Origin: Oscillospiraceae bacterium
GTDB taxonomy: Bacteria; Bacillota; Clostridia; Saccharofermentanales; Saccharofermentanaceae
Direction of reading: 5' to 3'
Assembly (NCBI GenBank): GCA_902780785.1
Contig: CACZGS010000009.1
Coordinates: 1 to 64,000 of the forward strand
Length of the DNA: 64,000 bases
How positions within the stretch are numbered: position 1 is the first letter of the stretch; each line of letters starts with the position of its first letter. Shown here in pieces: positions 45,149-53,835 of the stretch. A model generated the notes under the pieces. That model worked only from the letters and a program-made list of their open reading frames with translations. It was not told where the DNA came from and did not search any database. The position numbers and the translations under genes are program-made.

Positions 45149-45541
45149 ATGTTCGGGATAGGATTAAATAGTTTAGTAAGAATTGGCTTCAGGGTAAGCG
45201 ATCACATTCTAAAGCAGCAGGAGATCGAGCGTTCAAGGACAGCGTCCGAGAGGGCGCGTCTTCAGGCTGAGGCTTCCAGAGAGAAGACCATCGAAGAGAA
45301 TGCAAGACACAGAAGAACTCAGTTGGAAGACGAGATCGCACGCGCGAGCGTTGCAGTCGAGTGCCCTAACTGCGGTTCTACAGGCAACCGTATCAGAAGA
45401 GGTTCTACAGGTTTCTGCCAGTTCTGCGGAACTGCGATCCAGATCAGCGAGAGCGGCATTGCCTACATTGCAGATCCGATCGAGAAGGCAAGGGCTCTGG
45501 CAACTGAAGAAATAAAGCGAAAGAGCGGGGATAACCAGTAA
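45149..45541 (+). CDS. Zinc-ribbon protein with coiled coil
   Basis: The start at 45149 follows AAAGGAGG. Residues about 20-70 are a charged helix likely to form a coiled coil (QQEIERSRTASERARLQAEA). Residues about 72-100 hold a zinc ribbon with CPNC and CQFC. The protein has no membrane segment; its stop overlaps the next start by one base, so it probably works with that membrane protein. Function unknown. Confidence 0.75.
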   Translation: MFGIGLNSLVRIGFRVSDHILKQQEIERSRTASERARLQAEASREKTIEENARHRRTQLEDEIARASVAVECPNCGSTGNRIRRGSTGFCQFCGTAIQISESGIAYIADPIEKARALATEEIKRKSGDNQ

Positions 45542-46131
45542 TGACTAAGACCAGCAAAAGCGGCGGTACTGCGGGCAACGTATTTGGACTCATAGGAATA
45601 TATATTCTTATTTATCTTGTATGCTCGGTAATGTTTGTAGGATTGTTCCACACCGGATTACTGAAGAATATGGAAGTCCTCATGTACAGAGGAATCGCAT
45701 TCATCGTAATCACAGGCATAATCGCTGCGGTCGTCATGGGCGTCATCCGTAAATTCTGGGGCTTTATCACAGTGCGCGACATCATAATGATGTTCGTTAT
45801 ATTCTGCTGCGTAAATACGGTCCTCTTCGTACTCGTTCCGGTTACGGTCGAGCGTTCTGTATCGGTATTCATGTTAAGCTACATGGAAGAGAATTCCGAT
45901 CAGACATTCACCCAGGAATCAGTCGGCGAAGTATTTACGTCAAAGTATGTAACTGATTACGGCGCATTCGAGAAGCGCTTCAACGAGCAGGTCGAGACCG
46001 GCACCATCAAGCAGAATCCTGACGGTACTTACTCCATCACTGAGAGCGGTAAGTTCATCGTCAGTGCTTTCAGAACGGTAGCAGATTGGTTCGATACCGA
46101 CAGGCGTCTGGTATATCCGAACGAGAATTAG
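45541..46131 (+). CDS. Membrane protein coupled to the zinc-ribbon gene
   Basis: The 196-residue protein has three hydrophobic segments (IGIYILIYLVCSVMFVGLF; GIAFIVITGIIAAVVMGVI; IIMMFVIFCCVNTVLFVLV) and a soluble C-terminal domain of about 85 residues. Start and preceding stop overlap (TAATG). I do not recognise the family. A terminator follows. Confidence 0.72.
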   Translation: MTKTSKSGGTAGNVFGLIGIYILIYLVCSVMFVGLFHTGLLKNMEVLMYRGIAFIVITGIIAAVVMGVIRKFWGFITVRDIIMMFVIFCCVNTVLFVLVPVTVERSVSVFMLSYMEENSDQTFTQESVGEVFTSKYVTDYGAFEKRFNEQVETGTIKQNPDGTYSITESGKFIVSAFRTVADWFDTDRRLVYPNEN

Positions 46132-46155
46132 TTTTGTTTTAAATCTATTCAGAAG

Positions 46156-46185
46156 GGCATCCTCGCAAGGGATGCCTTTTTCTTT
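46156..46185 (+). terminator. Intrinsic terminator
   Basis: GGCATCC and GGATGCC form a 7-bp stem with short loop, followed by TTTTTCTTT. Confidence 0.88.
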
Positions 46186-46231
46186 GGCGCGAAAATGTGG
46201 CAATTCTCGAAAATTAATAAAATTATATTGA

Positions 46232-46277
46232 ATTGCAATAAAAAAATATTGCAATACAAAACTGAGCGTGCTATGAT
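46232..46277 (+). promoter_or_regulatory. Promoter with overlapping inverted repeat
   Basis: TTGCAA at 46249-46254 and TATGAT at 46272-46277 have a 17-base spacer. ATTGCAATA at 46232-46240 and TATTGCAAT at 46247-46255 are a perfect inverted repeat separated by six A, covering the -35 box. This suggests regulated expression of the lipoprotein at 46306. Confidence 0.75.
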
Positions 46278-46305
46278 AACGGCACATTTGGGGAGGTAGA
46301 TTACT

Positions 46306-47121
46306 ATGACACCTAATAAACCGATCAAGAAGATCAAGTTACTGGCAGCTGCCGGTGCACTTACCGTATCATTCCTGTTCTCAGGATGTTCCGCAATTAT
46401 GGATCTTGGTGCAAAGGCACCTGACATGCAGCCCAATGCCCAGTCTTTTAAGATGTACGATTCAGATCAGATTGACTCAATGTTGATTGACGTTAACGGC
46501 AGGACTTATGCACCTTACGGCGTTGTGAAGAATTCCATGTCCAAGAGTTCACTCAGGGATTGCTTAGGGTACGTTGACGACGATAAGAACTGCAGGATCT
46601 ATACGCTGAATGAGGATCCTTTTGATAACTATCTTATTCAAAAGAATGTTAACGGCTTCATGGATCCGGATATGTTCTGGCGCGACATCTCAACGATTGA
46701 AGAAGATGTTTTTACACCTGAATACATTCAGTCCCAGGATTACGAAGAGTGGTCAAAGTCCGGTGCCTACAGCGAGATGAAATCTTTTAAGTTCTACGTC
46801 ACGATCGATTCCGATGATGTAAAAGAGATCATCATGGACTATACGATAAACGGTGACGTTCAGGCGACCGGCGGTGTGCGCAATGCCGACTACTCTGTTA
46901 TCAAGAAGGGCGAGATCTTCGACCTGGAGATCGACGAGTACAGCATCTACCAGAAGTACGACAAGAACGCTCCGTTCAACCTTGAAGTTGAATTCTCCGT
47001 TCTTACAGAGGGCGGCGATACGGTCAAAGTTGATGGCATGTACAAAGGAACGGTAGTGTTCGGAGCCTCTGAGAACCTTACATTATCGGGCAACAGCAAG
47101 GACGGATATAAGATAGATTAA
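46306..47121 (+). CDS. Lipoprotein of unknown function
   Basis: GGGGAGG precedes the ATG. The 271-residue protein has lipobox FLFSGC with Cys28. The mature part shows two beta-rich stretches, one with a GYVDDDKNCRIYTLNEDPFD segment and one ending DGMYKGTVVFGASENLTLSG. No family is recognised. Its promoter carries a perfect inverted repeat, so it is probably under specific control. Confidence 0.75.
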   Translation: MTPNKPIKKIKLLAAAGALTVSFLFSGCSAIMDLGAKAPDMQPNAQSFKMYDSDQIDSMLIDVNGRTYAPYGVVKNSMSKSSLRDCLGYVDDDKNCRIYTLNEDPFDNYLIQKNVNGFMDPDMFWRDISTIEEDVFTPEYIQSQDYEEWSKSGAYSEMKSFKFYVTIDSDDVKEIIMDYTINGDVQATGGVRNADYSVIKKGEIFDLEIDEYSIYQKYDKNAPFNLEVEFSVLTEGGDTVKVDGMYKGTVVFGASENLTLSGNSKDGYKID

Positions 47122-47129
47122 TTAAAAAG

Positions 47130-47165
47130 AAGGCATCCTTGAAGTGAAGGATGCCTTCTATTTTA
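47130..47165. terminator. Bidirectional intrinsic terminator
   Basis: GAAGGCATCCTT pairs perfectly with AAGGATGCCTTC, with AT-rich flanks on both sides. It separates the convergent lipoprotein and DUF2442-HTH genes. Confidence 0.88.
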
Positions 47166-47174
47166 CTTAGCACA

Positions 47175-47609
47175 TTAGACAGCCTTTGGCTCTCCGTATT
47201 CACGCAGCATCGCTTCGGTAGAAATAACCCATTGCTTTCCGTACTTGCAGGCATCAACACCACAGACCAGCTTTCCATACGCGATAGCCTTGCGGAGTGT
47301 GCTTTCATTTAATCCCCAGAGTTCAGTCGCATCAGTGAAAGCCATAAGTCCGTCAAAAGGTGTTTTTATTGTCTCGCCATTTTCGAATAACTCATCGCAT
47401 GACAGATCAAGCTCATCATTCCAAATGATGCCATATCCGCCTACGTCCACCTCAACGCCGGAAAACAGATCAGGATCCTCTAAGTCCTGGAACGATTCCC
47501 ATTTCGAAAACAGCGGCTCAACATTATAGATCTTGGTTACGCCTTCAGCAAACTGAACGCTTAATCTGAAATCCGGTAACGCAGAAACAGCTTTTACTTT
47601 GTGAAACAT
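47175..47609 (-). CDS. DUF2442 domain fused to a helix-turn-helix
   Basis: GGAGAGG precedes the ATG. The first 85 residues match DUF2442 (MFHKVKAVSALPDFRLSVQF; FSGVEVDVGGYGIIWND). The C-terminal 60 residues look like an HTH (DATELWGLNESTLRKAIAYG, then KQWVISTEAMLREYG). DUF2442 proteins are often found with DUF4160 partners as toxin-antitoxin-like pairs; no such partner is next to it. A perfect palindrome lies upstream. Confidence 0.82.
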   Translation of the reverse strand: MFHKVKAVSALPDFRLSVQFAEGVTKIYNVEPLFSKWESFQDLEDPDLFSGVEVDVGGYGIIWNDELDLSCDELFENGETIKTPFDGLMAFTDATELWGLNESTLRKAIAYGKLVCGVDACKYGKQWVISTEAMLREYGEPKAV

Positions 47610-47638
47610 ATTATTTTCCTCTCCGTGCCCACTTGAAT

Positions 47639-47660
47639 TATATCACGGTACCGTGATATA
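47639..47660. promoter_or_regulatory. Perfect 22-bp palindrome
   Basis: TATATCACGGT at 47639-47649 is followed directly by its reverse complement at 47650-47660. It lies 30 bases upstream of the DUF2442-HTH start and overlaps the expected promoter, so it is a likely autoregulatory operator. Confidence 0.85.
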
Positions 47661-47771
47661 AACCATCCGTTTTTAGGACAAAAACAGAACATAAAAATGG
47701 TGTTTCTCAATATACGATTTATATTTGACACAATATAATTTAATCAAACATAACCGAAAGGAGAACACCAC

Positions 47772-48314
47772 ATGTCCATATATGATTATTCAGTTCCGAC
47801 ACCCAAAGGAGAGGAGATATCTTTAAGAGATTACGAGGGTAAGGTTATCCTTATTGTAAATACTGCAACAGGCTGCGGCTTTACTCCTCACTATAAGCCG
47901 ATCGAGCAGATGTACGAAGATCTCCACGACAAGGGATTGGAAGTAATCGATATTCCATGCAACCAGTTTGCAGGACAGACACCCGGCACGGATGAAGAGA
48001 TTCACGAATTCTGCCAGCTTAAGTACAAGACACAGTTCCCTCAGATGAAGAAGTCTGACGTAAACGGCGAGAACGCTCTGCCTCTTTATAAATTCCTTAA
48101 GGAACAGAAGGGTTTTGAGGGATTCGGAAAGGGCCCCACAGCGCTCATCATGAGCAAGATGCTCAAGAAGAGTGACAAGGATTATGAGAGCAAGCCCGAC
48201 ATCAAGTGGAACTTCACAAAGTTCGTTGTAGACAGGAACGGCAATGTAGTAAAGCGTTTCGAGCCCACCGCAGACATGAAGGAAGTAAGGGCATTTGTTG
48301 AGAGTCTTATCTGA
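47772..48314 (+). CDS. Glutathione peroxidase family protein
   Basis: The 180-residue thiol peroxidase has the family motifs: VNTATGCGFTPHY with the peroxidatic Cys35, PCNQFAGQTPG with the Gln of the catalytic set, and WNFTKFVVD with the Trp/Asn. It contains Cys rather than selenocysteine and probably uses thioredoxin. GAAAGGAG precedes the ATG. It is followed by an OhrR-like regulator in the same unit. Confidence 0.92.
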   Translation: MSIYDYSVPTPKGEEISLRDYEGKVILIVNTATGCGFTPHYKPIEQMYEDLHDKGLEVIDIPCNQFAGQTPGTDEEIHEFCQLKYKTQFPQMKKSDVNGENALPLYKFLKEQKGFEGFGKGPTALIMSKMLKKSDKDYESKPDIKWNFTKFVVDRNGNVVKRFEPTADMKEVRAFVESLI

Positions 48315-48326
48315 CAGGAGTAACGC

Positions 48327-48752
48327 ATGAAGATCGATGAATCGATGAAGCTTGATTCGCAGCTTTGTTTTCCCCTCTATGCAGCGTCCAGAAAAGTGGT
48401 AAACTTATACACGCCGCACCTTAAGCCGCTTGGCATTACGTATACACAATACATAATGTTCCTGGTGCTTTGGGAGAAGGACAACATCACGGTCGGTGAG
48501 CTCTGCAAAAGACTGATGCTCGATACGGGAACGGTCACGCCGATGCTCAAGAACACCGAGAAGCAGGGACTCATCAAGAGGACCAGGAGCGAAGAAGACG
48601 AGCGCGTTGTTGTAATATCTCTTACAGCTGAAGGCAAGGCACTCTACAAGAAAGCAAAGGACATGCCCAACAAGGTTAGTTCATGCGTGAAGCTCAGCAA
48701 GAGCGACGCGATGGCACTATATAAGATTTTATATAAGCTCCTTGAAGAATAA
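48327..48752 (+). CDS. OhrR-like MarR family regulator
   Basis: The 141-residue winged-helix protein has the OhrR N-terminal pattern LDSQLCFPLYAASR with the redox-sensing Cys14, and the MarR core GELCKRLMLDTGTVTPMLKN with wing KRTRSEEDERVVVI. OhrR proteins derepress peroxide-defence genes on Cys oxidation. Twelve bases after the glutathione peroxidase gene, it probably controls that operon. Confidence 0.92.
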   Translation: MKIDESMKLDSQLCFPLYAASRKVVNLYTPHLKPLGITYTQYIMFLVLWEKDNITVGELCKRLMLDTGTVTPMLKNTEKQGLIKRTRSEEDERVVVISLTAEGKALYKKAKDMPNKVSSCVKLSKSDAMALYKILYKLLEE

Positions 48753-49140
48753 GTAACCCGACCAAGATACGACATTCATTAAGTTGCCTATTTAAGATCG
48801 AAACTAAAAAGCCGGAATGAATTTTCCGGCTTTTTGCATTTTCGAGCACCCTAAAAACAACCCGCAAATCCTCTGTGACACCACGTATGACGGCCTCAGA
48901 GGGCTTTTTAGTGCACTAAAGACAAAACGGATATTTCCGGAGCGATTCCTGTTTGGTAATTTGGTATATACGATTTTTATGGACAGTATATATCGGAATT
49001 TCTTAAAATCTAATTGGAGAAAGGGAAAGGGTCAAAGCCCAACGGAATAGGGGCTTTGGCAAACCAAAAACGCACATATTGGCGATAAGGGAGTAGATTT
49101 GGGAAAAGAAAGAAGGAGATGAGGTCGTCATCTCCTTTTT
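48753..49140. other. Intergenic region with two terminators, no gene accepted
   Basis: The region holds the terminator at 48806-48835, a CAAAGCCC/GGGCTTTG hairpin near 49033-49056, and a second terminator at 49113-49141. A 77-codon frame at 48817 begins inside the first terminator and has no SD, so I do not call it. Confidence 0.55.
48806..48835. terminator. Bidirectional intrinsic terminator
   Basis: AAAAAGCCGGAA and TTCCGGCTTTTT pair perfectly around ATGAATT-like loop bases. It ends the peroxidase-ohrR unit. Confidence 0.9.
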
Positions 49141-49141
49141 T
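49113..49141. terminator. Intrinsic terminator
   Basis: GGAGATGA pairs with TCATCTCC around GGTCG, followed by six T on the plus strand; on the minus strand the T run is weaker. It abuts the stop of the XRE membrane gene. Confidence 0.8.
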
Positions 49142-50013
49142 CATACTGTCTTTGTCTGAGATGCGATCTTTCTTTTCTTCAGAAGCGTAATCGTCTGATA
49201 GATGATCAGGGCACAAACAGCAATGTTGAGCGTCAGTCCGAGCGTGTTCTTTAATGAATATAACTCGTTAAATCTGGTAAGCATTGTGCCCGTACTGACG
49301 GCCTGCAAAAGTATCAGCCAGGATGATGTCAGCATGATAAGTACCGGCCAGATCTTATGCTTACTGTTCCTGATAAAAAAGAAGAACGTCGCAAGAGCTC
49401 CTATAATGCCCGGCAACATCTGCAACAGAAAGATCGCAGCAACCCTCAGGATCTCACCGTTTTTAAATTCCACACTGAGAATGTCGGGAGGGAAGACCCT
49501 TGTTAAGACCTCTGCGTTTGTAATACACATGGCTGTGAAAAATGCTCCGATGACCGCACCCATTCTTTTAGGTGACAGGGAGCCTTTGATCGCATTGACC
49601 AATCCGTAACCAAAGGCAAAGACCTTCAACGCAAATGATATCAGGGTGACGATGATGGTAGACGTAATATTGTCTATTTCCCAATTGCCTGTCAGAGCGG
49701 CATTAAGCATAGGCACGATCAAAACTATGAGCGCTACTGCATAAAGCGCGGTCATGATGTTGTTCGCTGTCTTGTTCTCAACTACAGGATTTCTTTCTAC
49801 AACTTTTTCCATTTCTTTTCCGGATAAAAGGTCGTCAAGGCTCACTTCAAGGATCTGAGCAATCTTGGTAGTAGTAAGAAGATCAGGGTAACGGTCGCCG
49901 CACTCCCATCTGGAGACAGACTGTCTTGTTACATAGAGCTGTTCTGCCAGAGACTGCTGCGTCATACCTTTCGCTTCTCTTGCTCTTCTTAACTGTTCGC
50001 CAAATTCGACCAT
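49141..50013 (-). CDS. XRE-family regulator with C-terminal membrane domain
   Basis: The 290-residue protein has an N-terminal helix-turn-helix (KGMTQQSLAEQLYVTRQSVSRWE, with the classic DRYPDLLTTTKIAQIL), then about five hydrophobic segments. It likely binds DNA from the membrane in response to an envelope signal. AAAGGAACG is the best upstream site. No partner gene is obvious. Confidence 0.82.
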   Translation of the reverse strand: MVEFGEQLRRAREAKGMTQQSLAEQLYVTRQSVSRWECGDRYPDLLTTTKIAQILEVSLDDLLSGKEMEKVVERNPVVENKTANNIMTALYAVALIVLIVPMLNAALTGNWEIDNITSTIIVTLISFALKVFAFGYGLVNAIKGSLSPKRMGAVIGAFFTAMCITNAEVLTRVFPPDILSVEFKNGEILRVAAIFLLQMLPGIIGALATFFFFIRNSKHKIWPVLIMLTSSWLILLQAVSTGTMLTRFNELYSLKNTLGLTLNIAVCALIIYQTITLLKKRKIASQTKTV

Positions 50014-50165
50014 GTCAAATCCGTTCCTTTCGTGAAATCACCTGCAGATGTGAGTTTAGTATCGTCTTCGACCTCGAAAACATCAAGCACCACCCTGTAA
50101 GAATCGTGTCACCAATACGGTGCATAGGGTGAAAACCGCTCAACGGCGGGGAGTTTGGGGTGCAA

Positions 50166-50195
50166 GAAAAAGCTGCCCCGGATCCGGAGCAGCTC
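50166..50195 (-). terminator. Intrinsic terminator of trpS
   Basis: On the minus strand AGCTGCTCC and GGGGCAGCT pair around a GGATCC-containing loop, followed by TTTTTCTT. Confidence 0.85.
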
Positions 50196-50220
50196 ATGTA
50201 ATTCATTCTGAAAACCAGCT

Positions 50221-51210
50221 TCAGACTCTTCCGAATCCGACTGCCTTTCTTACGAGCTCGTACTTTTTCTTTGCGATCTCGTTTGTGTAATCGCGGCCTG
50301 CGTCAAGAATGTCGTTGATGATGCCGCTGTTAATTACTTCGTTGTACTTGTCCTGGAAAGGAACTACCTTCTCGACGACTGCATCTGCAACTGCCTTCTT
50401 AAGGTCACCATATCCGCCGCCTTCGAACTTGGCAACTGCATCTTCAATAGCGCAGCCTGTGAATACGGAATAGATGGTGAGGAGGTTCGATACACCGGGC
50501 TTCTCGTCTTCGTCGAACTTGATGATGCCGTCAGAGTCTGTAACTGCGGACATGATCTTCTTTCTGATCGTCTTCTCGGGATCAGAGAGGAAGACTGATG
50601 CCTTCGGGTTGTCCGTGGACTTGCTCATCTTCTGAGTAGGTGTCTGAAGGTCACGGATCTTAGCGCCGATCGTAGGGATCAAAGGCTCAGGGATCTTGAA
50701 GAGTTCGCCGTAACGGTTGTTGAACCTTATTGCGAGGTTTCTTGCGAGCTCAACGTGCTGCTTCTGGTCGATTCCGGTAGGAACGTACTTAGGATCGTAG
50801 AGAAGGATGTCTGCTGCCATCAAGTCAGGATATGTTACGAGGCCTTCCGTGAAAGCTTCGTGAAGTGCTGACTTAGCCTTGAACTGGTGCATTCTTGTAA
50901 GGTCACCGTGAGGTGTGTGGCATTCGAAGATCCAGGACAGATTTGCGTGATAGAGATTCTCCGACTGAATGTAGATGTGCATGTTGGGAAGATCCGGATC
51001 GACGCCGCATGCGATATACATTGCGATGGCGTTGATGATGTTCCTGTGCAGAGCCTCAGGATCCTGGGGTACTGTGATTGCATGCATATCAGGGACGAAG
51101 AGCAATGTCTCATAGTCTTTCTGATAGTTTACGACCTGCGAGATGCCGCCCGCATAATTTCCGATCGTAAGTGAACCGCTGGGCTGAAGGCCCGTAAGTA
51201 ATCTGTCCAT
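50221..51210 (-). CDS. trpS: Tryptophanyl-tRNA synthetase
   Basis: The 329-residue class I enzyme charges tRNA-Trp. It has GLQPSGSLTIGNYAG (the HIGH-type motif reads TIGN), the GIDQKQHVELARNLA segment, and an exact KMSKS loop. Length is normal for the family. GGAGG precedes the ATG. It diverges from the nucleosidase-lyase-SDR set. No T-box leader is visible in the 79-base gap. Confidence 0.96.
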   Translation of the reverse strand: MDRLLTGLQPSGSLTIGNYAGGISQVVNYQKDYETLLFVPDMHAITVPQDPEALHRNIINAIAMYIACGVDPDLPNMHIYIQSENLYHANLSWIFECHTPHGDLTRMHQFKAKSALHEAFTEGLVTYPDLMAADILLYDPKYVPTGIDQKQHVELARNLAIRFNNRYGELFKIPEPLIPTIGAKIRDLQTPTQKMSKSTDNPKASVFLSDPEKTIRKKIMSAVTDSDGIIKFDEDEKPGVSNLLTIYSVFTGCAIEDAVAKFEGGGYGDLKKAVADAVVEKVVPFQDKYNEVINSGIINDILDAGRDYTNEIAKKKYELVRKAVGFGRV

Positions 51211-51289
51211 AACTAACCTCCGTTGTCTTTAAGACGACTAATATTAACACTTTATAATATAATTATCAAAAACAAACGGGGTTTATCAC

Positions 51290-52018
51290 TTGCTTTATAT
51301 ACTCACAGCTCTGAAATGCGAAGCTTCTGCACTCGCCGGACTGCCCGGTGAGGTCGTCATTACAGGCGTGGGCGGATGTGCCATCAGCACGATCTCGAAA
51401 ATAGCCTTAACCCCAAATGACTTCGTTCTCAACGTCGGCATCTGCGCGGGGCAGGAACCGGGCAAAGGCTATCTGATCAATCAGGTAATATCTGCTGTTA
51501 CCGGCAGAAGGTTTTACCCGGATATTCTTTTCGAGTCCGGCGCGGATGAGATGAGCATCACGACGTCAGATAAGGTCGTGACAGAAGTCGAAGAAGGCAT
51601 GCTCTACGACATGGAATCTTCGCTTGTCTGCGACAGCGTCCTGAAGGTGATCCCGCCGTCCAATCTCGCGATCTACAAAGTCGTCTCGGACAGCGGCAAC
51701 AAGTTCCCGACCAAGAATGAAGTGACGCAGCTCATAAGAGAGCATATTGATGAGATAAAGAAGATAGCTGAACTCCTGACTGAAGGCGGTGCTGCAACCA
51801 AATATGAATTCCTGCCGGAAAGTATTTTCGAAGAATTGCGCCTGACACAATATATGCGCAACGAGCTCAAAGATTTGGAGCATTATTGTGCCGCGGCCGG
51901 AAGAGAAGATGAGCTCATCGCGCTGATCGATAAGATGCGCGGGCAAGAGCGGATCCCTGTAAAGGACAAGAAGGCCGGAAGGGAGGTGCTCGATGAGATT
52001 TACTCATATCTACGTTGA
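51290..52018 (+). CDS. Nucleoside phosphorylase-like protein, TTG start
   Basis: The 242-residue protein starts at TTG 51290 (no upstream ATG exists) with GGGG about ten bases before. The first 150 residues resemble the MTA/SAH nucleosidase fold: ILTALKCEASALAGLPG, LNVGICAGQEPGKG, and IYKVVSDSGNKF, where the Asp of SDSGN corresponds to the purine-protonating Asp. It overlaps the next gene by 26 bases. Its partner genes suggest a repair or base-release role; that is inference. Confidence 0.72.
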   Translation: MLYILTALKCEASALAGLPGEVVITGVGGCAISTISKIALTPNDFVLNVGICAGQEPGKGYLINQVISAVTGRRFYPDILFESGADEMSITTSDKVVTEVEEGMLYDMESSLVCDSVLKVIPPSNLAIYKVVSDSGNKFPTKNEVTQLIREHIDEIKKIAELLTEGGAATKYEFLPESIFEELRLTQYMRNELKDLEHYCAAAGREDELIALIDKMRGQERIPVKDKKAGREVLDEIYSYLR

Positions 52019-52967
52019 GGAAAGAGCGTTTGCGTATCCTCTGACGGAGCAGATCCTTACAAAGCTCCCTGATGCTCATGTCATTAAGATCAGGCACTAT
52101 AAGGACGTGTTCGACAGAAAGAGGCAGGATGCGCCTGCCCAGAAAGAGCACCAGGCGCTGATCATCGCGGTAAGGGACGGCAATAGGATCTTTAAGGGCG
52201 CGCCGGTGTGCCAGTCCATGGGGCAGAAGAATTTCTATTACGCGAGCTCCATGATGAACTGTCCTTTCGACTGCGAATACTGCTATCTCAAGGGCATGTA
52301 TCCTTCCTCCAACATGGTCGTCTTCGTTAATCTCGAAGGCTACGGGAGCGACGTTGAAGAGAAGCTTAAAGAAGGGCCGATGTATGTCTGCGCTTCCTAT
52401 GACACCGATCTTCTTGCGATGAATCCGCTTACCGGTCATGCTGATTTCTGGAAGGAAATGGCGCTCACACATGACAACCTGCTCGTCGAACTGAGAACAA
52501 AGGCTGCCGTTCAGGTGACTGACAACATACCGAACATAATCTATGCGTTTACCGTATCGCCCGAAGATGTCGTCGGACGGTTTGAGAAGTTCACCGCACC
52601 TGTCAGCGCGCGCATCAGCGCGGCGGCAAAAGCGATAGCGAACGGTGCGAAGGTGCGCCTTTGCTTTGACCCCATAATCAAGATCCCGGAATGGAAAGAA
52701 GCTTATGAGAGGCTGGTCAGTGAGTGCGCGGAACAGATAGACTTTAATAAGCTCACGGATGTCAGTGTCGGCACGTTCAGGATCTCCGCGGACTATCTGA
52801 ACAAGATGCGCAGGGCATATCCCGGTTCTGCGACCGCGTGGTATCCTTATGTCATAAAGGACGGAGTGGCTCAGTACGAACCTGAGACAGACAAAGAGAT
52901 GCAGGAATTTGTTTGCGCCCTGCTCGAAAAGCATATCGGAAGGGAGAAGATCTTCACATGGAATTAA
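51993..52967 (+). CDS. Spore photoproduct lyase-like radical SAM protein
   Basis: The 324-residue protein has the radical SAM cluster Cys motif CPFDCEYC (CxxxCxxC) and resembles the SPL family, which reverses thymine dimers: SMGQKNFYYASSMMNCPFD, LRTKAAVQ, and the C-terminal DVSVGTFRIS. SPL proper has a further conserved Cys near its C terminus; here Cys residues lie at other places (CALLEKHIG), so the activity may differ. GGAGGTG precedes the ATG. It overlaps both neighbours, showing tight coupling. Confidence 0.82.
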   Translation: MRFTHIYVEERAFAYPLTEQILTKLPDAHVIKIRHYKDVFDRKRQDAPAQKEHQALIIAVRDGNRIFKGAPVCQSMGQKNFYYASSMMNCPFDCEYCYLKGMYPSSNMVVFVNLEGYGSDVEEKLKEGPMYVCASYDTDLLAMNPLTGHADFWKEMALTHDNLLVELRTKAAVQVTDNIPNIIYAFTVSPEDVVGRFEKFTAPVSARISAAAKAIANGAKVRLCFDPIIKIPEWKEAYERLVSECAEQIDFNKLTDVSVGTFRISADYLNKMRRAYPGSATAWYPYVIKDGVAQYEPETDKEMQEFVCALLEKHIGREKIFTWN

Positions 52968-53653
52968 AGACAGCGATCGTCACCGGAGCGTCTTCCGGAA
53001 TAGGACTTGCAATTGCTAAGATGCTCTCCCAAGAGGGTTATAAGGTATACGGCATAGGAAGGATCTTCACTGAGGGTGCGGATTTCTTTGAGAAGAGGAT
53101 ATCGTTGGATATTAGAGATACGGATATTCTTTTAAAGAAAGTATCTGAAATAAAGAAAGTAGACCTGCTGGTCAATGCGGCTGGTTCTGCATACTACGGC
53201 CTTGCTGAGTTCAACACACCGGACCAGATCAAGGAGATGTGCAGGGTGGACTTGGAGGCTCCCATGATCCTCACGTCCGCATTGCTTCCCAGGCTCAAAG
53301 ACACTAAGGGCATGGTAATAAACATCGCATCAGTTACCTCAACGAGGATCAATACCCACGGCGCGGCATACGGCGCTCTTAAGGCCGGACTTAGAAGCTA
53401 CGGCAGGAGCCTTTACGAGGAGGTCAGAAAGACCGGTATCAGGGTAGTTACGGTCTGCCCGGATCTTACTCTGGGAACCAAGCTCTACAGGAATGCCGAT
53501 TTCACTCCTTCGGAGGAAGAGGGCTGCTACCTGCTTCCCGAAGATACGGCCGAGTGCGTTAAGTCCATTATCAACATGCGCGAGGGCGCGGCTGTGACGG
53601 AGGTCGAAGTCAGACCCCAGTTCAACAGGATAGAGAAAAAGAAGAAAGCCTGA
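52958..53653 (+). CDS. SDR-family oxidoreductase
   Basis: The 231-residue protein starts at ATG 52958 after AGGGAGAAG. It has the classical SDR motifs: TGASSGIGLAIAK for the cofactor, NAAGSAYYG, and the Ser/Tyr/Lys active set (IASVTSTRINTHGAAYGALKAG). It should be an NAD(P)-dependent dehydrogenase or reductase. It overlaps the radical SAM gene by ten bases, third gene of the same transcript. Confidence 0.88.
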   Translation: MELKTAIVTGASSGIGLAIAKMLSQEGYKVYGIGRIFTEGADFFEKRISLDIRDTDILLKKVSEIKKVDLLVNAAGSAYYGLAEFNTPDQIKEMCRVDLEAPMILTSALLPRLKDTKGMVINIASVTSTRINTHGAAYGALKAGLRSYGRSLYEEVRKTGIRVVTVCPDLTLGTKLYRNADFTPSEEEGCYLLPEDTAECVKSIINMREGAAVTEVEVRPQFNRIEKKKKA

Positions 53654-53789
53654 AGGCTGAAAATCCATGTCAATTTCCCGGCGAGAAATATTACATTTTT
53701 CCAAAAAATTTATCAGAAAAAATCTAAAAAAGTCTTGAAACCCTATTGTTTGACAAGTTTTTGCTCAATTATTACAGTCCGATTACAAG

Positions 53790-53835
53790 CACAATATATT
53801 GGGTTTTGAGGTTGACACAACCACAACATATAGGT
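53790..53835 (+). promoter_or_regulatory. Two NrdR boxes
   Basis: CACAATATATTGGGT at 53790-53804 and CACAACATATAGGT at 53822-53835 both resemble the NrdR box. Their starts are 32 bases apart, the usual helical spacing. The second lies between the -35 and -10 of the nrd promoter. Confidence 0.82.

Noticed and set aside
48817..49050. A 77-codon frame after the ohrR-like gene
   Set aside because: It starts inside a terminator hairpin, has no SD and no recognisable composition.
6904..50080. TTTTCGAG recurring in several intergenic gaps
   Set aside because: It also occurs inside genes and has no fixed position relative to promoters.
51915..52934. A 339-codon frame opposite the SPL-like gene
   Set aside because: It is antisense to a clear radical SAM gene and has no SD.
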